From NCBI GenBank assembly GCA_031285685.1, contig JAITVS010000335.1, positions 1 through 39,082 on the forward strand: 39,082 nucleotides of DNA, read 5' to 3'. The number at the start of each line of letters is the position of its first letter. Position 1 is the first letter of the stretch. The notes beneath the pieces are model-generated. The model ran no database searches. It had not been told where the DNA came from and was given only the letters and a program-made list of their open reading frames with translations. Of the stretch, positions 1 to 8,500 are shown one piece after another. A program made the translations under genes and the position numbers. Origin of the DNA: Tannerella sp. (lineage in GTDB: Bacteria; Bacteroidota; Bacteroidia; Bacteroidales; Tannerellaceae).

Positions 1-1
1 A

Positions 2-175
2 ACAGGAATAGAAATTGGGAAACTTGAGAAACTCGGTGATTTTGATTTAACAAATGATACGGTTAAGGCAAAAATGAAAGAACGCTATGGAGATAAAATT
101 CCAATGAAGGAAACTGTGATTTCGCCAGCTGCAATTTTTGACAGTGAACTCCTGGAAACCGTAAAAACAGAATAA
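2..175 (+). CDS. 3' end of an unidentified gene (partial)
   Basis: An open frame runs into the window from the left edge and ends at TAA 173-175, giving the last 57 residues of a protein. The piece is hydrophilic, with no membrane segment, no cysteines and no motif I recognise. It ends ...ELLETVKTE. The frame has ordinary codon use and no internal stop, which is the only evidence that it is coding. The start and most of the protein lie outside the window, so no function can be given. Confidence 0.5.
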   Translation, partial: TGIEIGKLEKLGDFDLTNDTVKAKMKERYGDKIPMKETVISPAAIFDSELLETVKTE

Positions 176-521
176 GATGAAAGCCCATAAAGAGTATAAA
201 AATAAAATTATGGGATGTTTAAGGGCTTAGGAGCAGTGCGTTCATCACCGGATACATTGAGTCAGACAAGCTGCCAAAGTGCAAAAAACGGATGAAGGGA
301 TAACTCAATAAAAATAACTTTAAGTTTGATCTGCCTTCAGGTGGATTACGGAAACGTTTGATTAAAATAGAAAATAGAATCGAAGATCGGCCTTAACCAA
401 ATTGGAAGATAGAAATTTATGGATATTTAATAAAGAATGCATCTATAATTGGAAAAGTTTTTTTTTAGGCTGATTGATTTATATATATTTGTGCAATTTT
501 TTATTGTATTAAAATAAGCTG
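176..521. other. 346-bp gap with possible decayed coding sequence
   Basis: No intact gene is visible. Nested inverted repeats lie just after the upstream stop (AAGCCC 181-186 with GGGCTT 223-228, CCCATAA 184-190 with TTATGGG 208-214). They could form a weak hairpin but lack a T-run, so I do not call a terminator. From about 240 to 395 two short open stretches in different frames give protein-like residues, each closed by a stop within 35 codons. They may be a decayed gene. The right end carries the promoter for the next gene. Confidence 0.4.
461..491 (+). promoter_or_regulatory. Promoter for the zinc-ribbon/SPFH/MORN operon
   Basis: TATATTTG at 484-491 matches the Bacteroidota -7 element TAnnTTTG. 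Exactly 19 bases upstream is a T-run (TTTT, 461-464) in the place of the -33 TTTG. Transcription would start near 498, about 24 bases before the ATG at 522. The -7 match is perfect and the -33 match is partial. Confidence 0.6.
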
Positions 522-1778
522 ATGGCAAAACAGATTAAAGTTATAAAGTGTCCCCAGTGCGGTAGCACCAAACCGGAACAGATCAGGCCGGACTACTACC
601 GGTGCGACAAGTGTGGGACACAGTTTTTCCTTGATAACGATGATGTTAACGTCAACGTGAACCATAATATTTCCAGTCGGGAAGGGAGTCATGTGCAGCC
701 AGCTAAGGTTTTAGGAGTCGGCGCTATTGTTGTGATTGTGCTGGCTGTTCTCTTTTTGGTCAGATTCTGTTCCAAGATGGTTCGGTATGCCGGCAAAAAT
801 ATCACGACATATCGGACGTATGAAACGCCACAGACTGAACGGGATAAATATCTTTTATCAATGCTCTTGCCGGCACGGAAGGAAGGGGTTGTGTTTTATC
901 TCGAGGACCGGGCGGCAAAAGATTCCACTTGTGCCGTATTCCGCAATGTGGTGACCGGTGAAATCATAAACGAGCAGAATATCGGACCTAAAGTCGGCCG
1001 GAACAGGAATATCGCACACCGGCGTTTCCGGAGCGATAGTACCGATTATATTATCATTGACCAAAGTCGGATTTATAAGGTAGATATCGAAAAGCTTGTG
1101 CTGATTGATGTGACTGGAGCTATCTGTTCGCGCAAACCGGCGCTTGAAGCAGGGCTGATGCAGGTTGATTTTATCGGGGAAGGAGTCGGAGAGGGGTTCC
1201 GCGTGCATACCAATTTGGGAAAAGAGTTATTCTATTTTCCGGTGGCCGATGTGTTGTATACCGAAAAAGCGTTTAAATTTACAGCTACCGACAATACGCA
1301 GGGATTATTACCGGGAGCACGGAATCAGGTCTATTATCTTTTTCTGAATAAAGAAAGTTCACATTCGAGCAATGTGGCGCAGTTGATGGAAATTACTTAC
1401 CTCTTTAACAACGGAGGGCCTGAAAATAAATTACAGGTGATCACCGGCGGTGCAATACGTAACCCCGAACAATACAGGATCGTTTCGTCGAAAGCCATTA
1501 CCGGCGAACAGGTATGTTTTTCTCCTGCCATACTTTATTCTGATGACCGGAATATACTGATTTCTTTTCGTCCTACGCTTGCCACGGATGCGGTGGTTAA
1601 TGTCCAACTATTTGATACGTCGGGCACTATCGTATGGACTGTCTCGTTTACTTCTGATTTCAGGTGCATGTCTGCTGTTCGTACCGGGCAGGGTTTTATG
1701 CTCCAGACGTCGGGGAATAATTTCTGGGAGATCAGCTATGATGGGAAAAGTGTTGAAAATTATCATTTTAAAAAATAA
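522..1778 (+). CDS. Zinc-ribbon membrane protein of unknown function
   Basis: 418 aa. The N-terminus holds a zinc ribbon, with two CxxC pairs about 17 residues apart (CPQC near residue 10, CDKC near residue 28). A single membrane helix follows at about residues 65-85 (rich in V, I, L, ending near RFC). The remaining ~330 residues have alternating hydrophobic stretches, perhaps a beta-propeller-like or sensor domain, but show no motif I can name. The ribbon should be cytoplasmic and the large domain probably outside the inner membrane; this is inference. The gene stops 5 bp before the SPFH gene, so the two are almost certainly co-transcribed. Zinc-ribbon and SPFH proteins of this kind are often neighbours or fused, which suggests a shared membrane-quality role. 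No enzyme activity is claimed. Confidence 0.75.
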   Translation: MAKQIKVIKCPQCGSTKPEQIRPDYYRCDKCGTQFFLDNDDVNVNVNHNISSREGSHVQPAKVLGVGAIVVIVLAVLFLVRFCSKMVRYAGKNITTYRTYETPQTERDKYLLSMLLPARKEGVVFYLEDRAAKDSTCAVFRNVVTGEIINEQNIGPKVGRNRNIAHRRFRSDSTDYIIIDQSRIYKVDIEKLVLIDVTGAICSRKPALEAGLMQVDFIGEGVGEGFRVHTNLGKELFYFPVADVLYTEKAFKFTATDNTQGLLPGARNQVYYLFLNKESSHSSNVAQLMEITYLFNNGGPENKLQVITGGAIRNPEQYRIVSSKAITGEQVCFSPAILYSDDRNILISFRPTLATDAVVNVQLFDTSGTIVWTVSFTSDFRCMSAVRTGQGFMLQTSGNNFWEISYDGKSVENYHFKK

Positions 1779-1783
1779 ATGTA

Positions 1784-2602
1784 ATGGGAATAAGATCTCT
1801 ATTTAAGAAGCAGTTAAGCGTTGTTGTCGAATGGAAAGATCAGGATAAGTCTCTGCTCTTTTATAAAGCAGACGTTCCGACGAGCGAAATAAAAAATGCC
1901 AGTAAACTGCTTGTGTCTCCCGGGCAGGGTTGCATACTCGTTTATGAAGGTAAGGTACAAGATGTACTTACCGATTCGGGGATGTATTTCCTTGAAACGG
2001 ACAATCATCCTTTCATTACGACATTCCTGAAGCTACGGCAGGCTTTTGAGAGCGAGCATAAGATGCATCTCTATTTTTTCCGTACAGCTGAGGTGGTGAA
2101 TCAGCCTTGGGGTACGGCCAATCCGGTGAAATATATTGATCCTGTCTATAAATTTCCGATCCAATTGGGCGCGAACGGCAATTTTTCTGTCCGGATATCG
2201 CTGGCAGAATCATTGTTTGCTAATGTTGTCGGTTCGGTCGGCCGTTTCACAACAGACGATCTCCGTGAAATCGTTGCCGGCCGTATCTCTCCGCAGCTGA
2301 CTTCTTATCTGGCACAATCGGCATGGTCGTATCGCGATATCGACGCCCGTTTGTCGGAGATGTCGGACGGGATGAAAGAACAGATCAACCGGACGATTGA
2401 CGGATTGGGGCTTGAGTTGACCGATTTCCGGATCGAATCGACCACATTTGATGCCGAGACACAGGAACGAATAGAACGCATTGCTGGTATGACGGCCGAA
2501 GCGCTTTCGGCAGCAGAAGTCGGTCTGGAGTATGTGGAACTGGAGAAATTGCGTGCATTGCGCGACGCAGCGAAAAACGAAGGAGGCCTTGCCGGCGCCT
2601 GA
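1784..2602 (+). CDS. SPFH/band-7 (virion-core-like) protein, ended early by TGA
   Basis: 272 aa. The protein matches the cytoplasmic SPFH group often labelled virion core protein-like. It has an N-terminal beta-rich segment (residues ~15-70, with CILVYEGKVQDVL), the SPFH core (about 70-200, including FSVRISLAESLF and the DDLREIVAGRI stretch) and a helical C-terminal part (about 200-270, ETQERIERIAGM) of the type that drives ring or filament assembly. It has no signal peptide or membrane helix. The frame meets TGA at 2600-2602 in a Gly/Ala-rich linker and then stays open for 61 more codons that encode a SHOCT-like helix pair (separate entry). Homologues with a Gly-rich linker and a C-terminal short domain suggest the full protein should be about 334 aa. 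The truncated SPFH core may still fold and assemble. Confidence 0.8.
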   Translation: MGIRSLFKKQLSVVVEWKDQDKSLLFYKADVPTSEIKNASKLLVSPGQGCILVYEGKVQDVLTDSGMYFLETDNHPFITTFLKLRQAFESEHKMHLYFFRTAEVVNQPWGTANPVKYIDPVYKFPIQLGANGNFSVRISLAESLFANVVGSVGRFTTDDLREIVAGRISPQLTSYLAQSAWSYRDIDARLSEMSDGMKEQINRTIDGLGLELTDFRIESTTFDAETQERIERIAGMTAEALSAAEVGLEYVELEKLRALRDAAKNEGGLAGA

Positions 2603-2788
2603 CTACAGGTTGGAGCGGGCTTCGAACTGAGCAAATCGCTTATGCAGCAAAAAGATGCTGTTACCATTAGTGCTGAAGGAGAAGATCCGGTGATACAGCT
2701 CAAAAAACTAAAGTTGTTATTGGACGAACAAATCATCACACAGGATGAATTTGATATTAAAAAGAAAGAAATATTAGGCAGAATATGA
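2603..2788 (+). pseudogene. Orphaned SHOCT-like C-terminus of the SPFH protein
   Basis: After the TGA at 2600-2602 the same frame continues to TGA 2786-2788. It reads LQVGAGFELSKSLMQQ, then a short linker, then QLKKLKLLLDEQIITQDEF followed by DIKKKEIL. That is the standard SHOCT pattern (oligomerisation/C-terminal short domain). The final TGA overlaps the ATG of the next gene (ATGA 2785-2788), the spacing of a translationally coupled pair, so this frame was probably the original end of the SPFH gene. The stop falls where Gly would be expected (..LAGA-stop-LQVGAGF), and GGA to TGA is one base change. Alternatives are programmed readthrough or a sequencing error. Confidence 0.75.
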
Positions 2789-3957
2789 TGAAATCGGTCG
2801 GTAAAATTATTGCACTGTTGCTATTGTCGCTATGTTTGTCGACAGTAGTGAATGCACAGGTGGAAGATGGCGTCTACTATGCTTTCCGTACTGTGAAAGC
2901 AGGTCAGTTGCCTGATGTGATAACCATACAGGTGCTTACAATAGGCGACCGGATTCGGCAGTTTACCGATGTTGCTACAAAAAAGGCACTCGATGGAGAA
3001 TACCATATCGCGATCAGCAACACCCGGTATGCAATAGGTAATCTGAAAAAAGGAATCCTAGACGGTAACTGGACACAATACTGGAATAACAAGGTAGAGG
3101 AAAAAGGTACATACAAAGAAGGCCGGTTGGATGGCGCATACTGGTCAGATACTTCCGAAGGCCATGACGAGTACGTTTTTAAGAATGGAAAAGTTGTCAG
3201 TCTGGTTTCGTGGTACGATAATGGGCAGTTGATACAGGAGCAGCGCCGTGATGAAAACGGCGAACTGCATGGCGAAATTGTGTACTATTTACGTGACGGA
3301 AAGATTCTGAGTCGATTGAACTATGTGCATGGTGTGCAGGAAGGTCCGCAGATGAACGGCAGGCAAAATGTAGAAACGTACACGTTGAAAAACGGAAAAA
3401 AAGTGGGTGAATACAGCCAGATGACGCATCGTGGCGGCTTGATGGAAAGGGGGACGTTTGATGATCAGGGCACTAAGATCGGAACGTGGCATTATGGAAA
3501 TGGCAACGATTATGTAGCTCGCGAGGAAAGTTACTGGAATGGGATGATTCATGGCGAACGAAAACAATATTACAGCAATGGCGCCCCCTGGAAGTACGAG
3601 GAATATGTTGATGGTAAACGTCACGGAAAATCAATCGATTATGACCGCGACAATAGTAAGCCCAGCCGTGAGTATATGTACCGGAATGATAAAAAGCATG
3701 GTGAATTTAAAGTCTGGTATAACGACCATATCGAGCGGTCGGGGATCTATAAGGATGATAAATTGGTTATGGAAAAAAGGTATTATGCAGGAAAATTAAC
3801 CGACATTTACCTGCTCGACGAAACAGGCAGTCTGACTAAGGTTGAAGGCTATAACAATACAGGTCAGCGGACATATCGGAATGCGACTTTTAAGAAACAC
3901 CCGTCGATAACGTTGCGCGAAAGCGATTCGGGCGTAATCGATATTGAAATCGAATAA
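2785..3957 (+). CDS. Secreted MORN-repeat protein (first of a tandem pair)
   Basis: 390 aa. A signal peptide occupies residues 1-25 (MMKSVGKII.., hydrophobic core, cleavage after VNA-Q). Most of the rest is built of MORN-type repeats with the pattern YxxGxxxGxxxxYxxNG, for example GTYKEGRLDGAYW and YWNGMIHGERKQYYSNG. Such repeats form elongated beta-hairpin sheets. Database names for this group (YwqK-type antitoxin) come from distant similarity and are not supported here: the protein is exported and has no toxin partner. The start overlaps the stop of the SHOCT frame (ATGA), and the stop is one base before the next MORN gene. Likely a periplasmic or surface scaffold or ligand-binding protein; the ligand is unknown. 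Confidence 0.8.
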   Translation: MMKSVGKIIALLLLSLCLSTVVNAQVEDGVYYAFRTVKAGQLPDVITIQVLTIGDRIRQFTDVATKKALDGEYHIAISNTRYAIGNLKKGILDGNWTQYWNNKVEEKGTYKEGRLDGAYWSDTSEGHDEYVFKNGKVVSLVSWYDNGQLIQEQRRDENGELHGEIVYYLRDGKILSRLNYVHGVQEGPQMNGRQNVETYTLKNGKKVGEYSQMTHRGGLMERGTFDDQGTKIGTWHYGNGNDYVAREESYWNGMIHGERKQYYSNGAPWKYEEYVDGKRHGKSIDYDRDNSKPSREYMYRNDKKHGEFKVWYNDHIERSGIYKDDKLVMEKRYYAGKLTDIYLLDETGSLTKVEGYNNTGQRTYRNATFKKHPSITLRESDSGVIDIEIE

Positions 3958-3958
3958 A

Positions 3959-5137
3959 ATGAACATCAGAAAAATATTATTACTGTTCGTGATTGCTTTA
4001 TCCGGATGCGAATATTTGTCGGCACAGATGCGGGAAGGTAGTTACCAAGCGTTGAAAACCAGCAAAGAGAATACTGTTGAAACAGTGCCGGTACATGTTG
4101 TACCGCTGGGTAACGGGCTGTTTCATTTTAACGAAGGGGATCCCCGTAAACCACTCGAAGGAACTTATCGTTTCACGGTCAACCGGGTGGAATATCACAT
4201 CGGAAACTTCAAAAAAGGGTTTGCCGACGGTGATTGGGAGCACTTCAGGAATAACAAGCTGCTGGAAAAGAAAACAGCTTACAAAAACGGGCTTCTCGAT
4301 GGAAAACATGTCCGCTATGAGGAGGATGGAACGGAAGACTATGTGTATACATACAAAAACGGATTGAAACAGCATTATATTTCCTGGTATTCCGGCGGTA
4401 AAAAGAGAGAGGAACGATTTTACGACGAAAACGAGTATCTTCATGGTGAGATGTTTACCTTCGATGCAGACGGAAATGTCAAGGATGAAAAACGCTACCG
4501 GCATGGCAGTCGTGAAGGGGTACAGGTCGAGACCGATCAGGACGGTTATAAGGTTTCGCAGGAGTATGCCGATGATAAAAAGTACGGGGTCTATAGTAAG
4601 TTATATCCCGAAGGAAATCAGTGTGAAAAAGGAACTTATGATGAAAATGCAAAAAAAACCGGCTTATGGACGAGTTGGTACGCAGATGGTAGTCCGAATA
4701 CGGAAGAACATTTCCTGAACGGCATACTCAATGGTGAAAAGCGAACTTATTACACCGGGAAAAAACTGAAAAGTGAAGAGGATTATATGGAGGGAAAACT
4801 TCATGGCCGGAAGATTGAATACGACGAAGACCCTCACCGCGTTTCGCGCGAGATGACGTATTCGGAAGGAGATTTGCATGGGGCGTTTAAAATCTGGCAC
4901 AATGGAATCTTATGGCGTGAAGGAGCCTATCAAGATGGTAAAATGATTTACGAAAAAGAATATGCCGACGGCAAACTCCAGATCGTTAAGTTGCTTGATG
5001 AAAACGATGCCCTGATTCCTGTTGAGAAATATGACAATACAGGAAAAAGAACATATAAGAAAACCGACTACCGACGGCATCCTGCTGTCATCCTGAAAGA
5101 AAGCGCGTCAGGTGTGATCGATGTTGAAATCAAATAA
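3959..5137 (+). CDS. Secreted MORN-repeat protein (second of a tandem pair)
   Basis: 392 aa from ATG 3959, which lies one base after the preceding stop. An in-frame ATG at 3944 would overlap the upstream gene and put charged residues before the signal, so I prefer 3959. The signal sequence is MNIRKILLLFVIALSGC, where LSGC is a possible lipobox; cleavage after SAQ by signal peptidase I is the alternative. The MORN repeats follow the same order as in the upstream protein, and both end with a near-identical segment (VEKYDNTGKRTYKK / ..SGVIDVEI). The two genes are therefore tandem duplicates of one ancestor that have since diverged. Substrate and partner are unknown. Confidence 0.8.
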   Translation: MNIRKILLLFVIALSGCEYLSAQMREGSYQALKTSKENTVETVPVHVVPLGNGLFHFNEGDPRKPLEGTYRFTVNRVEYHIGNFKKGFADGDWEHFRNNKLLEKKTAYKNGLLDGKHVRYEEDGTEDYVYTYKNGLKQHYISWYSGGKKREERFYDENEYLHGEMFTFDADGNVKDEKRYRHGSREGVQVETDQDGYKVSQEYADDKKYGVYSKLYPEGNQCEKGTYDENAKKTGLWTSWYADGSPNTEEHFLNGILNGEKRTYYTGKKLKSEEDYMEGKLHGRKIEYDEDPHRVSREMTYSEGDLHGAFKIWHNGILWREGAYQDGKMIYEKEYADGKLQIVKLLDENDALIPVEKYDNTGKRTYKKTDYRRHPAVILKESASGVIDVEIK

Positions 5138-5156
5138 TTACTAAAACCGGAAAATA

Positions 5157-5387
5157 ATGAAAATATTTGTAGGAATCTTGTCCGTTCTTATCTTGCTGGC
5201 CGCAGGCACGCTTGCCGTTCTGGCTGTTTGGGAGATTTATCCCGTGTCGTGGACGCTTATATGGAAATCAGGTGTCAGTCTGTTGCTGGCTTCGGTAGTC
5301 TTATCATTATTGTGGCAACTTGTCGTGGTTTTCTTCAAAAAAGAAAAACACAAAGCCGACGGAAATAAAGCACATCGTATGCATTGA
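5157..5387 (+). CDS. Small two-helix inner-membrane protein
   Basis: 76 aa. Two hydrophobic helices are clear, at residues ~3-26 and ~38-60, followed by a basic tail (FKKEKHKADGNK) that should stay in the cytoplasm. The gene begins 20 bp after the second MORN gene and is the last of its operon; the next gene has its own promoter 90 bp downstream. No family is recognised. Confidence 0.6.
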   Translation: MKIFVGILSVLILLAAGTLAVLAVWEIYPVSWTLIWKSGVSLLLASVVLSLLWQLVVVFFKKEKHKADGNKAHRMH

Positions 5388-5479
5388 ATGCTTCTTGAAT
5401 GCAAAGAACGATATACTTCTATGATTGCCGGTACATTATTTCAAATACGAAATGATGAAGTGTCTTCAATTCTTATAAT

Positions 5480-5510
5480 TTTATGGAAATTTGCAAAAAA
5501 CGTATCTTTA
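5480..5510 (+). promoter_or_regulatory. Likely promoter of the first macroglobulin gene
   Basis: TATCTTTA (5503-5510) matches five of the six fixed bases of TAnnTTTG, and TTTA (5480-5483) stands 19 bases upstream in the -33 position. The predicted transcript start near 5517 leaves about 29 bases before ATG 5546. It makes the in-frame TTG at 5522 an unlikely start. Confidence 0.45.
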
Positions 5511-5545
5511 AAATATAAGTATTGAAACTGAATTTTTATAACCGT

Positions 5546-8500
5546 ATGAATATGACTACGAGCCTGAACAAATACACCTTTGCCCTGTTTCTTTTATTAA
5601 TCGGTGTTGGGATAAATGCACAACAGATAAACTGGAATGATACTCCGGGAGAAACATTTGTCTATGAAATCAGTAATAAGGAAGCGGAAAAGCTGCTGCG
5701 TAGTGATCCGCAAGACAGCCTCATGCTCAAAATGCTGCATACTCCTGTTACTTCTTTCCGGGGAGTATGGGAGCATGAGCCGGAAAAAGGGCATTTCATC
5801 TTTGCCAGGATTCATAAAAACAAGGTATACTACAGATATGCTCCTGTTATTCCATTTCAGGTTTTTTTGTTCAGGGAATATGGTATTCTTACCTTGCAGG
5901 TGGTTGATTCGGACGGTGAAATCCGTAGCGATGCCAAAGTAAGAATTAAAGGTCTGTGGCGTATATTTGATACGGGTATCTATTTTGATAAAGTAAGTAA
6001 AACATATACAATAGATGATCAGTCGGAAAAAGAAGATCGTTTACTTACAGTTGAATTAGAAGGATTTACGGTTATGTTTAACCTGTCCAAACATTTTGTG
6101 AATCCATGGTACGGAGGGGATGATTACAGAAGGGAAGGGCCCCGTTTTTACAGTTATATGATCACTGATAAAAATAAGTATAAACCCGGCGAGACGGTAC
6201 GTTTTAAATCATATGCGTTATCCGGAAGGAGAAGACCTCTCAAAGAAGAAGTTGATATAGTTGTTAACGGAAAGAAAATTAAACAGGTATTACCCTATAA
6301 TCCGGGAGGCTATGCCGGTGAGGTCTTCTTGCATGATTCTCTGAAGTTGCAGTTAGACCGGCGTTATAATATACAGATATCCGACCGGAAAGGGCGCGTC
6401 GTCGCCAATGCGAATTTTGAATATGAAGACTACGAATTGTATGATAGCCGTATTGAAACAAAACTAACCTCGTTTAATCATTATGACCCGGATACAAATC
6501 GTTTGGAAATCAAGACGCTGGATGCGAACGGGTTGTTCTTGCAGGATATGAAGGCCGAAATCTCCATAAGAAGGAATGCGGTATCGGCTTCATTTACCGA
6601 TTTGCTGGTTTTGCCTGATATTCTGATGTATAAAACGATAGATCTGGATAATAGCGGACCGACAACTGTGGATATTCCATCATCATTGTTTGGGGAATCC
6701 AATTGTTCATATACCGTTTATGTAAAGGCTTATACGTATGATAATCAGGTACTGATGTCAAGCAATTCCGCCACGTTTTATAAATCCAGGTATAATATTC
6801 TTTATTTTACGCGAAATGATACGATTTGTTTCGATTTTGAAGAACTGGGCCGGAAAAAGCCTGTGCAGGCAAAGATCTGGTATGATAATAAGCGGGAATA
6901 TAAGGAGGTAAAACTTCCTTATGAGGAGCCGTTCAGGCAATCCGTAGATAGTTATCATATACAGATTGAGAAACCGGCTTATTCGTCTTCTGTAAGGACG
7001 TCTCAGATCGGCTCTAAACTGGATATTGAAGGTGGTATCCAGACTGATTCGTTTAATGTCCGGTTGGTTAATCCGCTGAATTTGGATGTTTCATGGTATA
7101 TTTATCAGGGTAATATTTTGATAGATAAAGGTTCCGGAAAAGAATTTGATTTTAAATATCCGAATACAAACCTTGATGTGACGCATTATGTGGAACTTTT
7201 TTATTTTCTCGGCAGCAACGAAGAGGTTTATCGTCGTACATTTATTCCGAAAACCGAATTTTTAGATGTTGATATCGATTTGCCGGAACGTGTTTATCCC
7301 GGACAAAAACTGGAAGCAACTGTTTCGGTGAAAGACAATCTGGGTAAACCTGTAAAAGGAGTGGATCTGACGGCTTTTGCCTATAACAGCCAGCTTGGTT
7401 ATAATGTGCCCGACCTTCCTTATTATGGTCCTTCACCGCAATATCGGGAGCAACGGACAAGTTATTCAATCAGTGGCGTAGATCCGTCGGATTTTAATGT
7501 ACCACTTGATTATGACTACTGGAAAACAAAGGCCGGACTTGATACGATGAAATACTATCAGTTTACTTATCCCTTAGGGAAACTGTTCCGTCATGAGATC
7601 GAAACTCCTGATTCCGTCACACAATTTGCTCCGTTTGTTATGAAAAACGGGGAATCCGTGCATGTCTATGTGGTTGAACTGAACGGCGAACCGGTCTACT
7701 TCTCATGGACTGAACAACCCCAAAGATATTCGTTTGTTGTGCCGGATGATACGGCAATGCAGAAGATAGCCATACGTTTGCATGATCGGGTAGTGGTTCT
7801 TGATTCGGTCTGTTTTACGCCGAACAAAAAAACGATTTTAAGCATGGATATAGATTCGTTACCCCTTGAAAAAGTAAGGTATTTGACATTTGCTTCCCGG
7901 AGCTTTACAAGCCAGGAACAACAGGCTTATAATTATTATATCTCACGTGTTCCGGTTTTGAAGAATTATGATTTCACCTACCTGAGAGATACTTTGTTTC
8001 ATATTATTTATCCGTTGTATCACCGCTGTTTACAACCTCCCAAAAGTAATGTCCTGGTCGGGCCGGTTCCGGGCGGAAAACGAATGATGCAATATTGTGA
8101 TAGTCTTATTTATAGGCATGAAGGCGGATTCAGGTATGAATATGAAGATAATGTAGTGTATAAATATCCGGAACAGACTTTTCCGTCGAATCTGTCTTTT
8201 TCTTCTGATACTTATTTCAGGAATCTGAATGATTTTGCGTTGACCCCGAGTATCTTCTCCCAATTGGTGGAGAAGTGTAAAATAGAGACGGATAATTGGC
8301 GTCCTTCCAATATTCTTATTGTGCAGAATGGTTTGAACCTGAATTTTAAAATAGCCCCGCATCAGGATACGACGGGTGTATCGAACATGCTTTTCCGTGA
8401 TATCTATACGGATTCCCTGATATTTCCGAATCAGATAGAATACGGTACGCGTAAATACGGACCTATACCTGTTTCTACATATGATGTTATATTACTTTAT

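Noticed and set aside
181..228. Terminator or riboswitch after the first partial gene
   Set aside because: The inverted repeats are short and mutually exclusive and have no T-run, and no known riboswitch core could be recognised.
2600..2602. TGA as selenocysteine or as a recoded glycine codon
   Set aside because: TGA is the ordinary final stop of several genes here (lemA at 14101, the kinase/phosphatase at 25751), so the code is standard. The site calls for Gly, not Cys or Sec, and I see no hairpin of SECIS type just after it.
2785..5137. MORN proteins as toxin-antitoxin genes (YwqK-type label)
   Set aside because: Both proteins have export signals, and there is no small toxin-like partner gene. 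The label rests only on repeat similarity.
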